Source: Rhodohalobacter sp. 614A
GTDB taxonomy: Bacteria > Bacteroidota > Rhodothermia > Balneolales > Balneolaceae
Direction: 5' to 3'
Length of the DNA stretch: 64,000 nt
Assembly (NCBI RefSeq): GCF_021462415.1
Contig: NZ_JAKEDS010000001.1
Span: 1,584,273-1,648,272, forward strand
Part shown: piece after piece, positions 26,594 through 35,045 of the stretch
How the letters are laid out: each line of letters starts with the position of its first letter
Numbering within the stretch: the first letter of the stretch is position 1
The notes under the pieces: model-generated
The model's database searches: none
Seen by the model: only the letters and a program-made list of their open reading frames with translations
Told to the model about the DNA's origin: nothing
Program-made: the position numbers and the translations under genes

Positions 26594-26830
26594 ATGAACG
26601 AGAATATCAGGATATTCGGCTGGTTACTTTTGGGTATGGGATTTGTACTTACCTTGTTAGGAGTAATGGCCATCATTGGTTTAGTTCACGTACAGATTGA
26701 CGCTTTCGGAGTAAATCTGGATACCATACAGGAGAGAATTGCCTGGGTTGTTTTATGGATCGTTGCCGCTGTAACCGGTGGATTGCTTCTCGGGTTAACG
26801 CGCCCGGAAGACCAGGAAAGATCGGTTTGA
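26594..26830 (+). CDS. Small two-helix membrane protein
   Basis: A 78-residue protein with two hydrophobic helices (WLLLGMGFVLTLLGVMAIIGLV and WVVLWIVAAVTGGLLLGL) joined by a short polar loop and ending in a charged tail. ATG 26594 is preferred because GGAGAG lies 7 bp before it; an in-frame ATG at 26582 overlaps that ribosome site. No family is recognised. It follows apbE by about 75 bp and may be co-transcribed. Confidence 0.6.
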   Translation: MNENIRIFGWLLLGMGFVLTLLGVMAIIGLVHVQIDAFGVNLDTIQERIAWVVLWIVAAVTGGLLLGLTRPEDQERSV

Positions 26831-27068
26831 GGTCGCTACTCTCGTTGAAAATGAAACCCTGAATTACAATCCCATACTCTGATTGTATTTCTATCGTTGC
26901 GGAACGCAGCTAATTCATTCTTCTTTTTTTGAGCAGTTATAGAATTTCCTCATCATTCGCTTTAGTGCTGTTTTTTCTCACCTAAAAATTATTATAATCT
27001 CCCCGAAACTTGTTGAGCTAAGCTCTCTAAGAAAGCGACTAATTATTTAAAGTGAGATTGGTTAAAGC

Positions 27069-29048
27069 ATGAAACTGGAATACCGGGCATCGGATGAAAT
27101 ACGCAATGTTATAAATCAAATCGGGCGGACGGAGGACATCAAATTTTCTCCCGGAGCTCGCAGTTTTATCATTGCTGAATTTCTTGCTAATACGCTGCAT
27201 CTATTCACTTTTGAGATTGACCGAACCATTTCTCCATCCGGTATATCTATTATGGGTTACAGCAAAATTACCTCTCCGGATATCAAAAATCCCCACGGGG
27301 TTTGTTTTTTGAATGAGGAATGGATTGTGGTTAGTAACCGGTCTGCGGGCGTTTCAATTTTCAAGCTTCCTGAGCCTGATGGTGAAATCAACAATTATGA
27401 GTTGTCTGCGGAGAAAGTCATCAGCGGGAAAGGGTTATTCACATCAAAAGTGAGTACACCCGGTTCGGTTCACAGTCACCAGATATCGGAAAATAAATTC
27501 AGAATTTTTGTTTGTAATAATCACAGGCATACGATTACATCTCATGTTATCAACCTGGAAAATGGCGTCAAAGTTAAGAACGAAGGGATTCTGATCGAAA
27601 ATTCACTCCGGTTTCCGGATGGGATTACTGTGAGCCTGGACGGGAAATGGATCGCAATCAGCAATCATGATTATGGGCAAGTGGCGATTTATGAAAATAG
27701 TGGTGAACTCAACAAAAAAACTTCACCAGCAGTGGCCCTTGACGGCCCGGTTTGTCCGCATGGGATTCGATTCAGTCCCGATGCAAAGAAACTGTACGTT
27801 GCGGATGCCGCTACACAATATGTCTATTTTTTTGAATCTGAGGATGGAAACTGGAGCCGTGTAAAGAATTCGCCAAAAGCTCTTAAACTGGTAGACGATG
27901 ACCAGTTCTACTATGGAAAAACCGGTGTGAAAGAGGGAGGTGTAAAGGGAATTGACATCGATCGTTCAAATGCTTTTTTGATACTAACCCACAGAATGGA
28001 AGTGGTTGGATTATATGATGTTCAGGCGTTAAATGAAATCAATCACAAACCGGATCCAAAAGAAATTGAAGAAATTAAACGTCTTCGGGATGAGACATTT
28101 AAAGCATCGGGAGAGAGCTTGTTGTTTAAGTACTGGCCGCAAGCGATTCCTTTCGTTCATTCGATAAAGCACAACAAGTATTTAAAGCCCGGTTATTACA
28201 AACAGCAGCGGAGGGAAGCTTTAGCCTTGCGTTCACTGAAATCTGAAAATCAGAAGTCCCGGCAGCCACTGACGGATCCGGCGGGTCCGGTTGTTTCTCT
28301 CACATCTCACGGTGTAAGAATTAACACGGTTTTCTATACGATTGAATCGATCCGGCGGGGAACTGTAAAACCATCGAGAATTATCTTGTGGCTCGATAAC
28401 GAGGATTTGGGAAAACTGCCTGAACCGTTGCGGCGGTTACAGAAAGTTGGCCTTGAGATTTATTTCTCTGAAAATATTGGCCCTCATAAAAAGTATTATA
28501 GTTTTCTTCAGCAAAATGAAGCGTTTGATAAACCTCTCGTTACAGCAGATGATGATGTTATTTATCCGCCTGATTGGCTGGAAAAATTGGTGGAGGTTCA
28601 CAAATCAAACACAGACGTAATTCACGCTTATCGCACCCTTCGGATGAGATTCAGTAACGGCAGGTTTATTCCTCCAAAAGACTGGAAGAATTCCGGAAGT
28701 ACAACTCCCGACTCCTTGAATTACATTTTGGGGGTTTCCGGTGTTATTTATCCTCCGGAATTTCTTGAGTATCTCAAACAAGCAGGGGATAGATTTCTTT
28801 CAAGTTGTCCTACGGTGGATGATGCCTGGCTGACTGTAAGTGCGTTAAGAGCGGGTTTTAAGATTGCCCAAGTAGAGAACGAGCCCCGGTTGTTCATGAC
28901 TATTCCCGGTTCCCAGAGCATGAGTCTGTATCAAAAAAATGTGGTTGAAGCAGGAAATCATTTTCAACTTCTCAGCACTTTTACAGATGAGGATATGCAG
29001 GATTTGAAAGTGGTTAGAAAAAATTGCTTTTTAGAAAAGGGCAGTTAA
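27069..29048 (+). CDS. Beta-propeller/glycosyltransferase fusion protein
   Basis: This 659-residue protein has two unlike halves. Residues about 15-320 form a lactonase/NHL-like propeller with repeated blades (NPHGVCFLNEEWIVVSNRSAG, FPDGITVSLDGKWIAISNHD, CPHGIRFSPDAKKLYVADA). After a charged linker (about 325-400), residues about 405-650 look like a GT-A glycosyltransferase: VVSLTSHGVRINTVFYTIES, then D494-D-D496 in VTADDDVIYP, and DDAW in the acceptor part. No signal peptide is seen. The propeller may present or sense a glycan or peptide acceptor. The reading frame is continuous. The TlpA-like gene starts 29 bp downstream. Activity is unassigned. Confidence 0.75.
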   Translation: MKLEYRASDEIRNVINQIGRTEDIKFSPGARSFIIAEFLANTLHLFTFEIDRTISPSGISIMGYSKITSPDIKNPHGVCFLNEEWIVVSNRSAGVSIFKLPEPDGEINNYELSAEKVISGKGLFTSKVSTPGSVHSHQISENKFRIFVCNNHRHTITSHVINLENGVKVKNEGILIENSLRFPDGITVSLDGKWIAISNHDYGQVAIYENSGELNKKTSPAVALDGPVCPHGIRFSPDAKKLYVADAATQYVYFFESEDGNWSRVKNSPKALKLVDDDQFYYGKTGVKEGGVKGIDIDRSNAFLILTHRMEVVGLYDVQALNEINHKPDPKEIEEIKRLRDETFKASGESLLFKYWPQAIPFVHSIKHNKYLKPGYYKQQRREALALRSLKSENQKSRQPLTDPAGPVVSLTSHGVRINTVFYTIESIRRGTVKPSRIILWLDNEDLGKLPEPLRRLQKVGLEIYFSENIGPHKKYYSFLQQNEAFDKPLVTADDDVIYPPDWLEKLVEVHKSNTDVIHAYRTLRMRFSNGRFIPPKDWKNSGSTTPDSLNYILGVSGVIYPPEFLEYLKQAGDRFLSSCPTVDDAWLTVSALRAGFKIAQVENEPRLFMTIPGSQSMSLYQKNVVEAGNHFQLLSTFTDEDMQDLKVVRKNCFLEKGS

Positions 29049-29077
29049 AGTACAACTTCCAACAAATCCACATCATA

Positions 29078-30106
29078 ATGAGAGATTTCACAAGAGTCAT
29101 TTCGCTATTTATTCTATTCATTTTCATTACATACAATTCCGCATTCGGGCAGGAGAACTCCACAGAAACAGATTCAACATTTGAAGCATACCATTCAGAG
29201 GTTTGGGATGAAATTGAGAAATCTGAATTTTCAGACAGCCTCCAAAATCAATATGCGGAGGAGTTTTTTGAGTATTACAAATCCCATAAAGGAACAAAAT
29301 CAGCAGAAAGAGCTTTTTCCTCGGCCTTTCTTATGTGGGGAAATACAGGAAATAATCAATATGTTGATGAAGCATTGGCAACTCTTGACAACAATTCAGA
29401 ATTGTGGACTTTAATATTGCGACCGCTTGGGAATATTTATGCAAGAAATGAGAATCTGGATTACGAGAATTATATCGGGTATCTGGAAAAAAAGGAGGAC
29501 GAGCTAACACAACCTACAAGCAAATCTCAGCTTTACTTAATCTTAGTACGGCATTATGAAGACCAAGATAAAAAAGACAAGATTCGTGATTACGCCCAAA
29601 AAATGGTGGAATTAGATGCCAAAGATTTTTTCGTAGATTTCGCGCTTGGTCAGCTTCATGAGCTTGAGTCATTGCAAATTGGTCAGCCAGCACACGTTTT
29701 TGCAGCAGAAACTGTTCAGGGAAATTCTTTTTCTCTGTCTGATTTAAGTGGGGAATTTATCTTGCTGCAATTTTGGGGTACCTGGTGCGGTCCGTGCAAA
29801 CCTGAAATACCTCACTTGAAAACATTATACGAGAAACACTCTGACAGAAATATGACGATTATTGGTGTTGCGTTAGATGAGAATGAGAAGTTAGTGCAGG
29901 ATTTTACCACAGAAAATGAGATAGAATGGCCGCAAATATTGCAACCAAAAAGATGGGGAGGGGAAATCGTCGAGTCTTATAATGTGGCTGGTGTTCCCAG
30001 AATGTACTTGATTGATCCCGATGGAAAAATTGTGGCTAAAGATCTTAGAGGCGAAGAAATGGTGAATGAAGTAGACCGAATGATTGCTGAGTACTTTGAT
30101 GAATAG
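29078..30106 (+). CDS. TlpA-like thioredoxin-fold lipid-side/periplasmic oxidoreductase
   Basis: A 342-residue exported protein. The ATG at 29078 gives a clean signal peptide (VISLFILFIFITYNSAFGQ); a longer frame to 29024 would overlap the upstream gene. Residues about 30-200 are helical and TPR-like. Residues about 205-340 form an AhpC/TSA-TlpA thioredoxin domain with the active site WGTWC237GPC240KPEIPHLK and the cis-Pro loop VAGVPRMYLIDPDG. It probably reduces periplasmic disulfides, as other Bacteroidota TlpA-like proteins do. It lies 29 bp after the propeller-glycosyltransferase gene and is likely co-transcribed. Confidence 0.88.
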   Translation: MRDFTRVISLFILFIFITYNSAFGQENSTETDSTFEAYHSEVWDEIEKSEFSDSLQNQYAEEFFEYYKSHKGTKSAERAFSSAFLMWGNTGNNQYVDEALATLDNNSELWTLILRPLGNIYARNENLDYENYIGYLEKKEDELTQPTSKSQLYLILVRHYEDQDKKDKIRDYAQKMVELDAKDFFVDFALGQLHELESLQIGQPAHVFAAETVQGNSFSLSDLSGEFILLQFWGTWCGPCKPEIPHLKTLYEKHSDRNMTIIGVALDENEKLVQDFTTENEIEWPQILQPKRWGGEIVESYNVAGVPRMYLIDPDGKIVAKDLRGEEMVNEVDRMIAEYFDE

Positions 30107-30152
30107 ATCAAACAAGATCCGCGAATCTGTAAAGGCTTAACGAATCTGATAC

Positions 30153-31094
30153 TCAAACCTCGAAATCATCAGCTTTTACATAGGCGTCAATCAGGGCCAG
30201 CTCTCCCTCTTTGCCACCTTTCGATTTTCCGTGTTCCATTCCCACGATGCCGTCAAACCCTTTATCATAAATGTGCTTGAAGATATTCCGGTAATTGATT
30301 TCACCGGTGTAGGGTTCATTTCTTCCGGGATGATCGCCCAACTGGAAATAGGGAATTTCATCCCACGCCGCATCGATATTCGGGATCATATTTCCCTCGG
30401 TAATAGCCTGATGATACGCATCATACAGGATCTTGCATGATGGACTGCCAACATGCTTGCAAATTCGATATGCCTGTGATGTTTTGTTGAGAATCATTCC
30501 GGGATGATCATGAAGTGTGTTCAGAGGTTCGAGAACCACTACTAAATCGTGTGGTTCAAGAATTTCCATAGCCCGTTTCAACGTATCAATAACATTGAGT
30601 TCCTGGTAATCCATATCAAGACGTTTGTCTACATGGCCCGGGACCACCGTCATCCATTTGGCATCCACCCGTTTTGCCACCTCAACCGATTCACGGATTT
30701 CATCCAGGAATTGTTCCAGGTAGTCTTTGTCTCCGGTACTTAAACTCGGTTCATTCCAGTAGATCGTATGAGCCACAAACACACCCATTTCCATCCCGAG
30801 ATCTTCCAGTTTTTGGCCGATTTGTTCTTGTGTCCGCCGGCTTCGGCCTTTCATACCGTTGTCTTCCAATCCACGGAATCCGATGTCACTCATAAATTGA
30901 AGCTGGTCCATTAAATCGCGGCCGGCATGATTCTCAAACATTCCGAAATGCGGGGAATATTTCAGTTTGAAATTATGCCTCGTCAGAAGATCTGATTTTT
31001 TAAGTGTCGAGGCATTTGCTTTAGTAAAAGCCGCACCGGTAGAAAGAGCTGTAGCTGCAAAAAGACTGTTTTTCAGAAAGGTTTTTCGATTCAT
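30153..31094 (-). CDS. Secreted TIM-barrel sugar isomerase/epimerase (hydroxypyruvate isomerase-like)
   Basis: A 313-residue AP-endonuclease-2/xylose-isomerase-like TIM barrel. The N-terminus NRKTFLKNSLFAATALSTGAAF is a Tat-like or Sec signal. Metal-site residues are seen in VLEPLNTLHDHPG, CKILYDAYHQAI, YFQLGDHPGRNEPYTGEINY and GMEHGKS, the order seen in hydroxypyruvate isomerases. It is downstream of the Gfo/Idh/MocA and SUMF1-like genes on the same strand. The pairing of an exported TIM barrel with an exported oxidoreductase is typical of keto-sugar or inositol-type breakdown. The exact substrate is unknown. A second homologue is at 49800-50678. Confidence 0.85.
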   Translation of the reverse strand: MNRKTFLKNSLFAATALSTGAAFTKANASTLKKSDLLTRHNFKLKYSPHFGMFENHAGRDLMDQLQFMSDIGFRGLEDNGMKGRSRRTQEQIGQKLEDLGMEMGVFVAHTIYWNEPSLSTGDKDYLEQFLDEIRESVEVAKRVDAKWMTVVPGHVDKRLDMDYQELNVIDTLKRAMEILEPHDLVVVLEPLNTLHDHPGMILNKTSQAYRICKHVGSPSCKILYDAYHQAITEGNMIPNIDAAWDEIPYFQLGDHPGRNEPYTGEINYRNIFKHIYDKGFDGIVGMEHGKSKGGKEGELALIDAYVKADDFEV

Positions 31095-31161
31095 AGGATA
31101 TGTTGGATTGCAGAATAAGAAATGGATGTACAGAAAAGGAGTCCCCTCTTGAGAGGAGATT

Positions 31162-31227
31162 CAGGGGTGTGCTATTTGTAGTCAGTTCAGACAATCTCCA
31201 TACTTACATCACACGGACACACCCCTG
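31162..31227. repeat. Inverted repeat in the gap between two exported-enzyme genes
   Basis: CAGGGGTGTG (31162-31171) is the exact inverse of CACACCCCTG (31218-31227), with a 46-bp spacer. A smaller CCTCTTGAGAGG palindrome precedes it (31145-31156). Together they look like an interspersed intergenic repeat; no T-tail makes a simple terminator unlikely. Confidence 0.5.
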
Positions 31228-31277
31228 CTAATTCGCTAAACGCTTTTCAACGGTCTCCTTTTTAGAAGGATTTCTCT

Positions 31278-32651
31278 TTACCCTTTACTCGCCGTTGATT
31301 CCGTTCCCAAAACATCTGTAACTCCCGGAGTTGGAACAGGATAGTTACCATTCTCATCAGGCATTACGGGAGGAGGAGTATCCCAGGTCATGTTGTCAGG
31401 AACCATTTTATCATTGGCGTTAATGGCTTGATCCCAGGTAATCATCTGGCCGGAATATGTAGCCATTCGTCCAAGAATAGCAGTCATTGTACTTTTTGCT
31501 CCGTATTCGGTGTCGTCAATGACTTCTCCGTTACGAATAGATGCAAAAAGTTTGTCATGTTCAACCTGGTATGGATTTGGATCGTTCATGCCCTCGTGAT
31601 CGTACAGAACAACGCCATCCCAATCTTTAATAACGGCTTTATTGTTGGAATCCAGCTCGATTGTGCCGAAGGCTCCCTGGAAATGCTCTGCTACACGAGA
31701 AAAGGTGTTGGGCTGATGACGGCACTGGCTGGCAATGACCGCTCCGCCCGGGTAAGTAAACTCTACAAAATGGTGGTCAAAAATCTGTCCGTGATCCTTT
31801 CCATTTCGAACTTCGCGTCCACCCATTCCCTGGGCAGAAACCGGATATTCGCCGATGAACCAGTTCGCAACATCGATGTTATGAATGTGTTGTTCCAGGA
31901 TATGATCGCCGCATAACCAGTTAAAGTAGTACCAGTTTCTGTTTTGATATTCAAGCTCACTCATACCCGGCTGACGTTCCCGAACCCAAACTCCGGCGCC
32001 ATTCCAGTAAACCTGTCCGGCCGTAATTTTACCGATGGCATTATCACGAATATGCTGAAGGGCTTCATTGTAATTATTTTGATAGTGCCGCTGCAATCCA
32101 ACAACCACATTCAGTTTTTTACGCTTGGCTTCGCGACCGGCCTGCAGAACGCGGCGAACACCATGAGCATCCGTTGCAACCGGTTTTTCCATGAAAATAT
32201 GCTTGCCCTGGCGTACTGCTTCTTCAAAATGCTCGGGACGGAATCCGGGAGGAGTGGCCAGAATCACAACATCAGCCAGCTCAATGGCGTGCTTGTATCC
32301 ATCAAAACCAACAAATTTGTGCTCTTCCGGCACTGCAAGGCGGTCGGTTTCATTGCTTGCTTTCAACCGTTCGGAAAGAGCGGTATAGCACTCATCCAGC
32401 CTGTCTCTGAAAAGATCAGCCAACGCTACAATTTTAACACCGTTATCGGCCGTAAGTGCCTGGTTTGCGGCACCGGTTCCTCGTCCGCCGCAGCCTATCA
32501 CGGCAACATTTAACGTATCATTGGCAGCAGCATAGGCACTTGATCCTATCGGAAGGCTGCTCAAAAGAAAACCGCCACCTGCAGCAAGCGATGTTTTCTT
32601 CATAAAATCTCTTCTTGTCAGTTTTGAGTTTAGCTGATTTTTGTTTTCCAT
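31278..32651 (-). CDS. Exported Gfo/Idh/MocA-family oxidoreductase
   Basis: A 457-residue NAD(P)-dependent oxidoreductase. The N-terminus has a twin-arginine signal (LTRRDFMKKTSLAAGGGF). The Rossmann loop is VAVIGCGGRGTGAANQAL, then MEKPVATDAHGVRRVL with the conserved EKP lysine, and later HNIDVANWF and the C-terminal domain. This Tat-exported, long form (over 430 residues) is common in Bacteroidota and Planctomycetes and usually works on sugars or glycosides in the periplasm. It is co-oriented with the TIM-barrel gene downstream and the SUMF1-like lipoprotein upstream. Confidence 0.92.
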   Translation of the reverse strand: MENKNQLNSKLTRRDFMKKTSLAAGGGFLLSSLPIGSSAYAAANDTLNVAVIGCGGRGTGAANQALTADNGVKIVALADLFRDRLDECYTALSERLKASNETDRLAVPEEHKFVGFDGYKHAIELADVVILATPPGFRPEHFEEAVRQGKHIFMEKPVATDAHGVRRVLQAGREAKRKKLNVVVGLQRHYQNNYNEALQHIRDNAIGKITAGQVYWNGAGVWVRERQPGMSELEYQNRNWYYFNWLCGDHILEQHIHNIDVANWFIGEYPVSAQGMGGREVRNGKDHGQIFDHHFVEFTYPGGAVIASQCRHQPNTFSRVAEHFQGAFGTIELDSNNKAVIKDWDGVVLYDHEGMNDPNPYQVEHDKLFASIRNGEVIDDTEYGAKSTMTAILGRMATYSGQMITWDQAINANDKMVPDNMTWDTPPPVMPDENGNYPVPTPGVTDVLGTESTASKG

Positions 32652-32695
32652 GGCTTCATGTTTTGGTAGTTGTTGTTAAAATTTGATGATGGCTG

Positions 32696-33841
32696 TTAAT
32701 TGTAATCCTGTATAGCATCAATCCAGTATTCTTCCATCTCATCAACTGAATTAGGTTCATTGACCGGCCTTACCACTCTGATGCCTACAAATGGCGCATT
32801 TGTATGCCACCAAAGACTTTTGGGAAGTTGAGGATCTCTCATTTTCCAGTTGGGATTAGAACCTCTCCGCTGAACACAGCTGGCCGATTCGGCAGGATCC
32901 ATCCACGACCCGCCACGAACACTTCTGGGATAAAGCTGGTCCGGTTTGAAAAAAGGATTATCGGCAGGGTTGTGTTCAAGCTGGGCGCCGTAATCTTCAT
33001 AATATTGATCGAAAGTCCATTCGGCAACATTGCCCAGCATATCATAAAGACCCAGAGCATTCGGTTCTTTACTTCCGGGTTGATGATATTTTCGTTCGCT
33101 ATTATCACGATACCAGGCAAACCGGTTAAGTTCGCTTTGATTGCTAATTGGTTCATATACATTCGGATTGGCAGCCCTGCAGGCATATTCCCATTCCGCT
33201 TCCGTTGGCAAACGATAGAAATTTCCGGTTTTTACAGTCAGCCATTTGGTAAACATAAATGCGGCATAATGCGTCATGCTTACGGCAGGGAAACCGTCCG
33301 TTCCCATTCCGGCAGTCATATCGGAATAGGGTGGAGATGGCAGCGAAATAATATCGGCAGGAATGTCATTATCACGAAGCAGATCAAGCGCTTCTTCCGA
33401 TAAGGTGGGAGATGAAATAGCATCCCCTTCAAGGTCAACGCCATATAGTTCCTTATAAACCTGTGTGCGGATGTCTTCAAGCACTTCATTTCTGAAGAGA
33501 TTGTATTCATCCCAGGTGATTTCGTGTTTAGCGATCCAGAAAGAATCTACTTTTACTTCGTGGATTTCTCCATTTTCAAACGGGCCCATTTCATAATTTC
33601 CACCGGGAACCAAAACCATTTCGATCTCTTCACCGCTTCCGGGAATTTCAGCCGTATATTCTTCCGTTTGGATGTCAGTTACAGCAACATTATTAGTTTC
33701 ATTTTGGGAAGTTGGTTCGGATTGAACCGGGGTATTATTTGTATTGACCTCAGAACTTTTACAGGATAGAATGAAAAATGGCAGTACCAGTATCCAAAAG
33801 AGGTTTGGGTTGTCCCAAACATTGCAAGCTTTCTTAATCAT
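32696..33841 (-). CDS. SUMF1/formylglycine-generating-enzyme-like lipoprotein
   Basis: A 381-residue lipoprotein (lipobox FFILSC, Cys27) with a sulfatase-modifying-factor fold. Landmarks are MVLVPGGNYEMGPF, WIAKHEITWDEYNLF, FRLPTEAEWEYACRA, GLYDMLGNVAEWTFDQY, VRGGSWMDP and the terminal VGIRVVRP. The paired cysteines that bind copper in true formylglycine-generating enzymes are not seen at the C-terminal position; only one Cys occurs there (SASCVQRR). It is therefore probably a structural member, like GldJ and GldK, and not a sulfatase activator. No sulfatase gene is nearby. It stands 44 bp upstream of the Gfo/Idh/MocA gene on the same strand. Confidence 0.85.
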   Translation of the reverse strand: MIKKACNVWDNPNLFWILVLPFFILSCKSSEVNTNNTPVQSEPTSQNETNNVAVTDIQTEEYTAEIPGSGEEIEMVLVPGGNYEMGPFENGEIHEVKVDSFWIAKHEITWDEYNLFRNEVLEDIRTQVYKELYGVDLEGDAISSPTLSEEALDLLRDNDIPADIISLPSPPYSDMTAGMGTDGFPAVSMTHYAAFMFTKWLTVKTGNFYRLPTEAEWEYACRAANPNVYEPISNQSELNRFAWYRDNSERKYHQPGSKEPNALGLYDMLGNVAEWTFDQYYEDYGAQLEHNPADNPFFKPDQLYPRSVRGGSWMDPAESASCVQRRGSNPNWKMRDPQLPKSLWWHTNAPFVGIRVVRPVNEPNSVDEMEEYWIDAIQDYN

Positions 33842-34093
33842 GTGAATGTAGGTATATCTTTTTCTCCAGTTGACAAAAGCCGTCTCATTAAATAAGCAAA
33901 ATAAAACTTAAAAGAGACAACCGAATTTTAGACTATACCTATAAAATAGGAGAGAGGAAAGAAAAAATAATAAGGAATTTCCTGAAAGTGATGTTTATCC
34001 GAATATTTTCTTTTTCTTTTTTTGAATCCTCATTTCTACTTTAATCGAGAATACTTCAACCAAGACATACAATTTTTAAATTTAACGGATGAT

Positions 34094-34474
34094 ATGATTC
34101 TTAGAGTTGCCAACTACCTGATGATTGTTCTTTTTCTTTTAGCTGTGGTTGTTCAGTATAATGATACGAATCCTTTTCGCTGGATGTTGATTTACGGTGC
34201 AGCAAGCCTGGTTTCAATTCTCTTTGCCCTCAAAAAACTCAACTGGATTGCAGCTTCATCGGTACTTTTAATAACCGGGGTTTGGGCTTTGATGAAGATT
34301 CCTCACCTGACCGGAAATGGATTCCGGCATATGCTGGATGAAGTACAAATGAATCAGGCGGGTGTAGAAGCTGCCCGCGAATTTTTGGGGCTTCTTATCA
34401 TCTTCGTATGGGTAGGGGTTCTGGCAATTTCCACTTATCGCAAGAAAGATAAAGCACCGCCAATAGCAGAATAA
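34094..34474 (+). CDS. Transmembrane protein, TMEM220-like
   Basis: A 126-residue protein with four hydrophobic segments. The pattern VVVQYNDTNPFRWMLIYG followed by NWIAASSVLLITGVWALMKI and a final FVWVGVLAIST resembles the TMEM220 family. ATG 34094 is preferred; the frame extends to 34022, but the extra residues are polar and unconserved. The function of the family is unknown. It converges with the SpoIIAA-like gene, whose stop lies 1 bp after its own. Confidence 0.7.
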   Translation: MILRVANYLMIVLFLLAVVVQYNDTNPFRWMLIYGAASLVSILFALKKLNWIAASSVLLITGVWALMKIPHLTGNGFRHMLDEVQMNQAGVEAAREFLGLLIIFVWVGVLAISTYRKKDKAPPIAE

Positions 34475-34475
34475 A

Positions 34476-34835
34476 CTAATTCTGAATCCAGATTTTAGCT
34501 TTTTTCTTTTCATCAAACGAGAAAGCCTCAACTTCAATTGAGGGAAAAAGGTGGTCAGAAATATCAATAATTTTTTCCAGCCATTTCTTGTCTGTTACGA
34601 GCGCTTCTTTGTCGAAGCGGTCCCAGTTTTGAAGTCCGAATTTCAGATCTTTAAAGAATGTTTCGGGTGACATTCCTCCCAAAGATTTAATTTCAGCATA
34701 GATTCGGACGGTGGAGTGCTTGCTCATTTTTTCTTCGAGACGTGCTGTTATGGCGTCAAATTCCTGTTCGCTGATTTTTCCATCTATTCGAATTCCAACA
34801 ACGTTATCTGCATCAATATCAATAAAGCCGGTCAT
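34476..34835 (-). CDS. SpoIIAA-like (STAS-fold) protein
   Basis: A 119-residue protein of the STAS/SpoIIAA-like family: NVVGIRIDGKISEQEFDAITARLEEKM at the start, then a VRIYAEIKSLGGMSP strand-helix, KEALVTDKKWLEKI, and VEAFSFDEKKKAKIWI at the end. Members are small soluble proteins associated with membranes or anti-sigma-like switching in some species; here the partner is unknown. It stands alone. Confidence 0.8.
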   Translation of the reverse strand: MTGFIDIDADNVVGIRIDGKISEQEFDAITARLEEKMSKHSTVRIYAEIKSLGGMSPETFFKDLKFGLQNWDRFDKEALVTDKKWLEKIIDISDHLFPSIEVEAFSFDEKKKAKIWIQN

Positions 34836-35045
34836 GTCTCTCCTTATTTATAGTATTGCATATTATATTTTTCGAAAATCTCTTTATTTAAAGGGAAGGC
34901 CATGAGAAAAGTTTCTTAAAACAGGCATTCTCTCTGAAGTCGGTTTCAATTCGGAATTCACTTTTTGAACACATTCAGGTTGTAGATTCTATATCTTTTT
35001 AAAAAGGATTATATACCTGATCAAACCTTAGCCAGCTCTCTAAGA

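Noticed and set aside
31944-33403. Plus-strand frames over the Gfo/Idh/MocA and SUMF1-like genes
   Set aside because: Both are complementary to well-supported genes and show no motif.
32696-33841. A sulfatase-maturation system
   Set aside because: The SUMF1-like protein lacks the paired active-site cysteines and no sulfatase gene is in the window.
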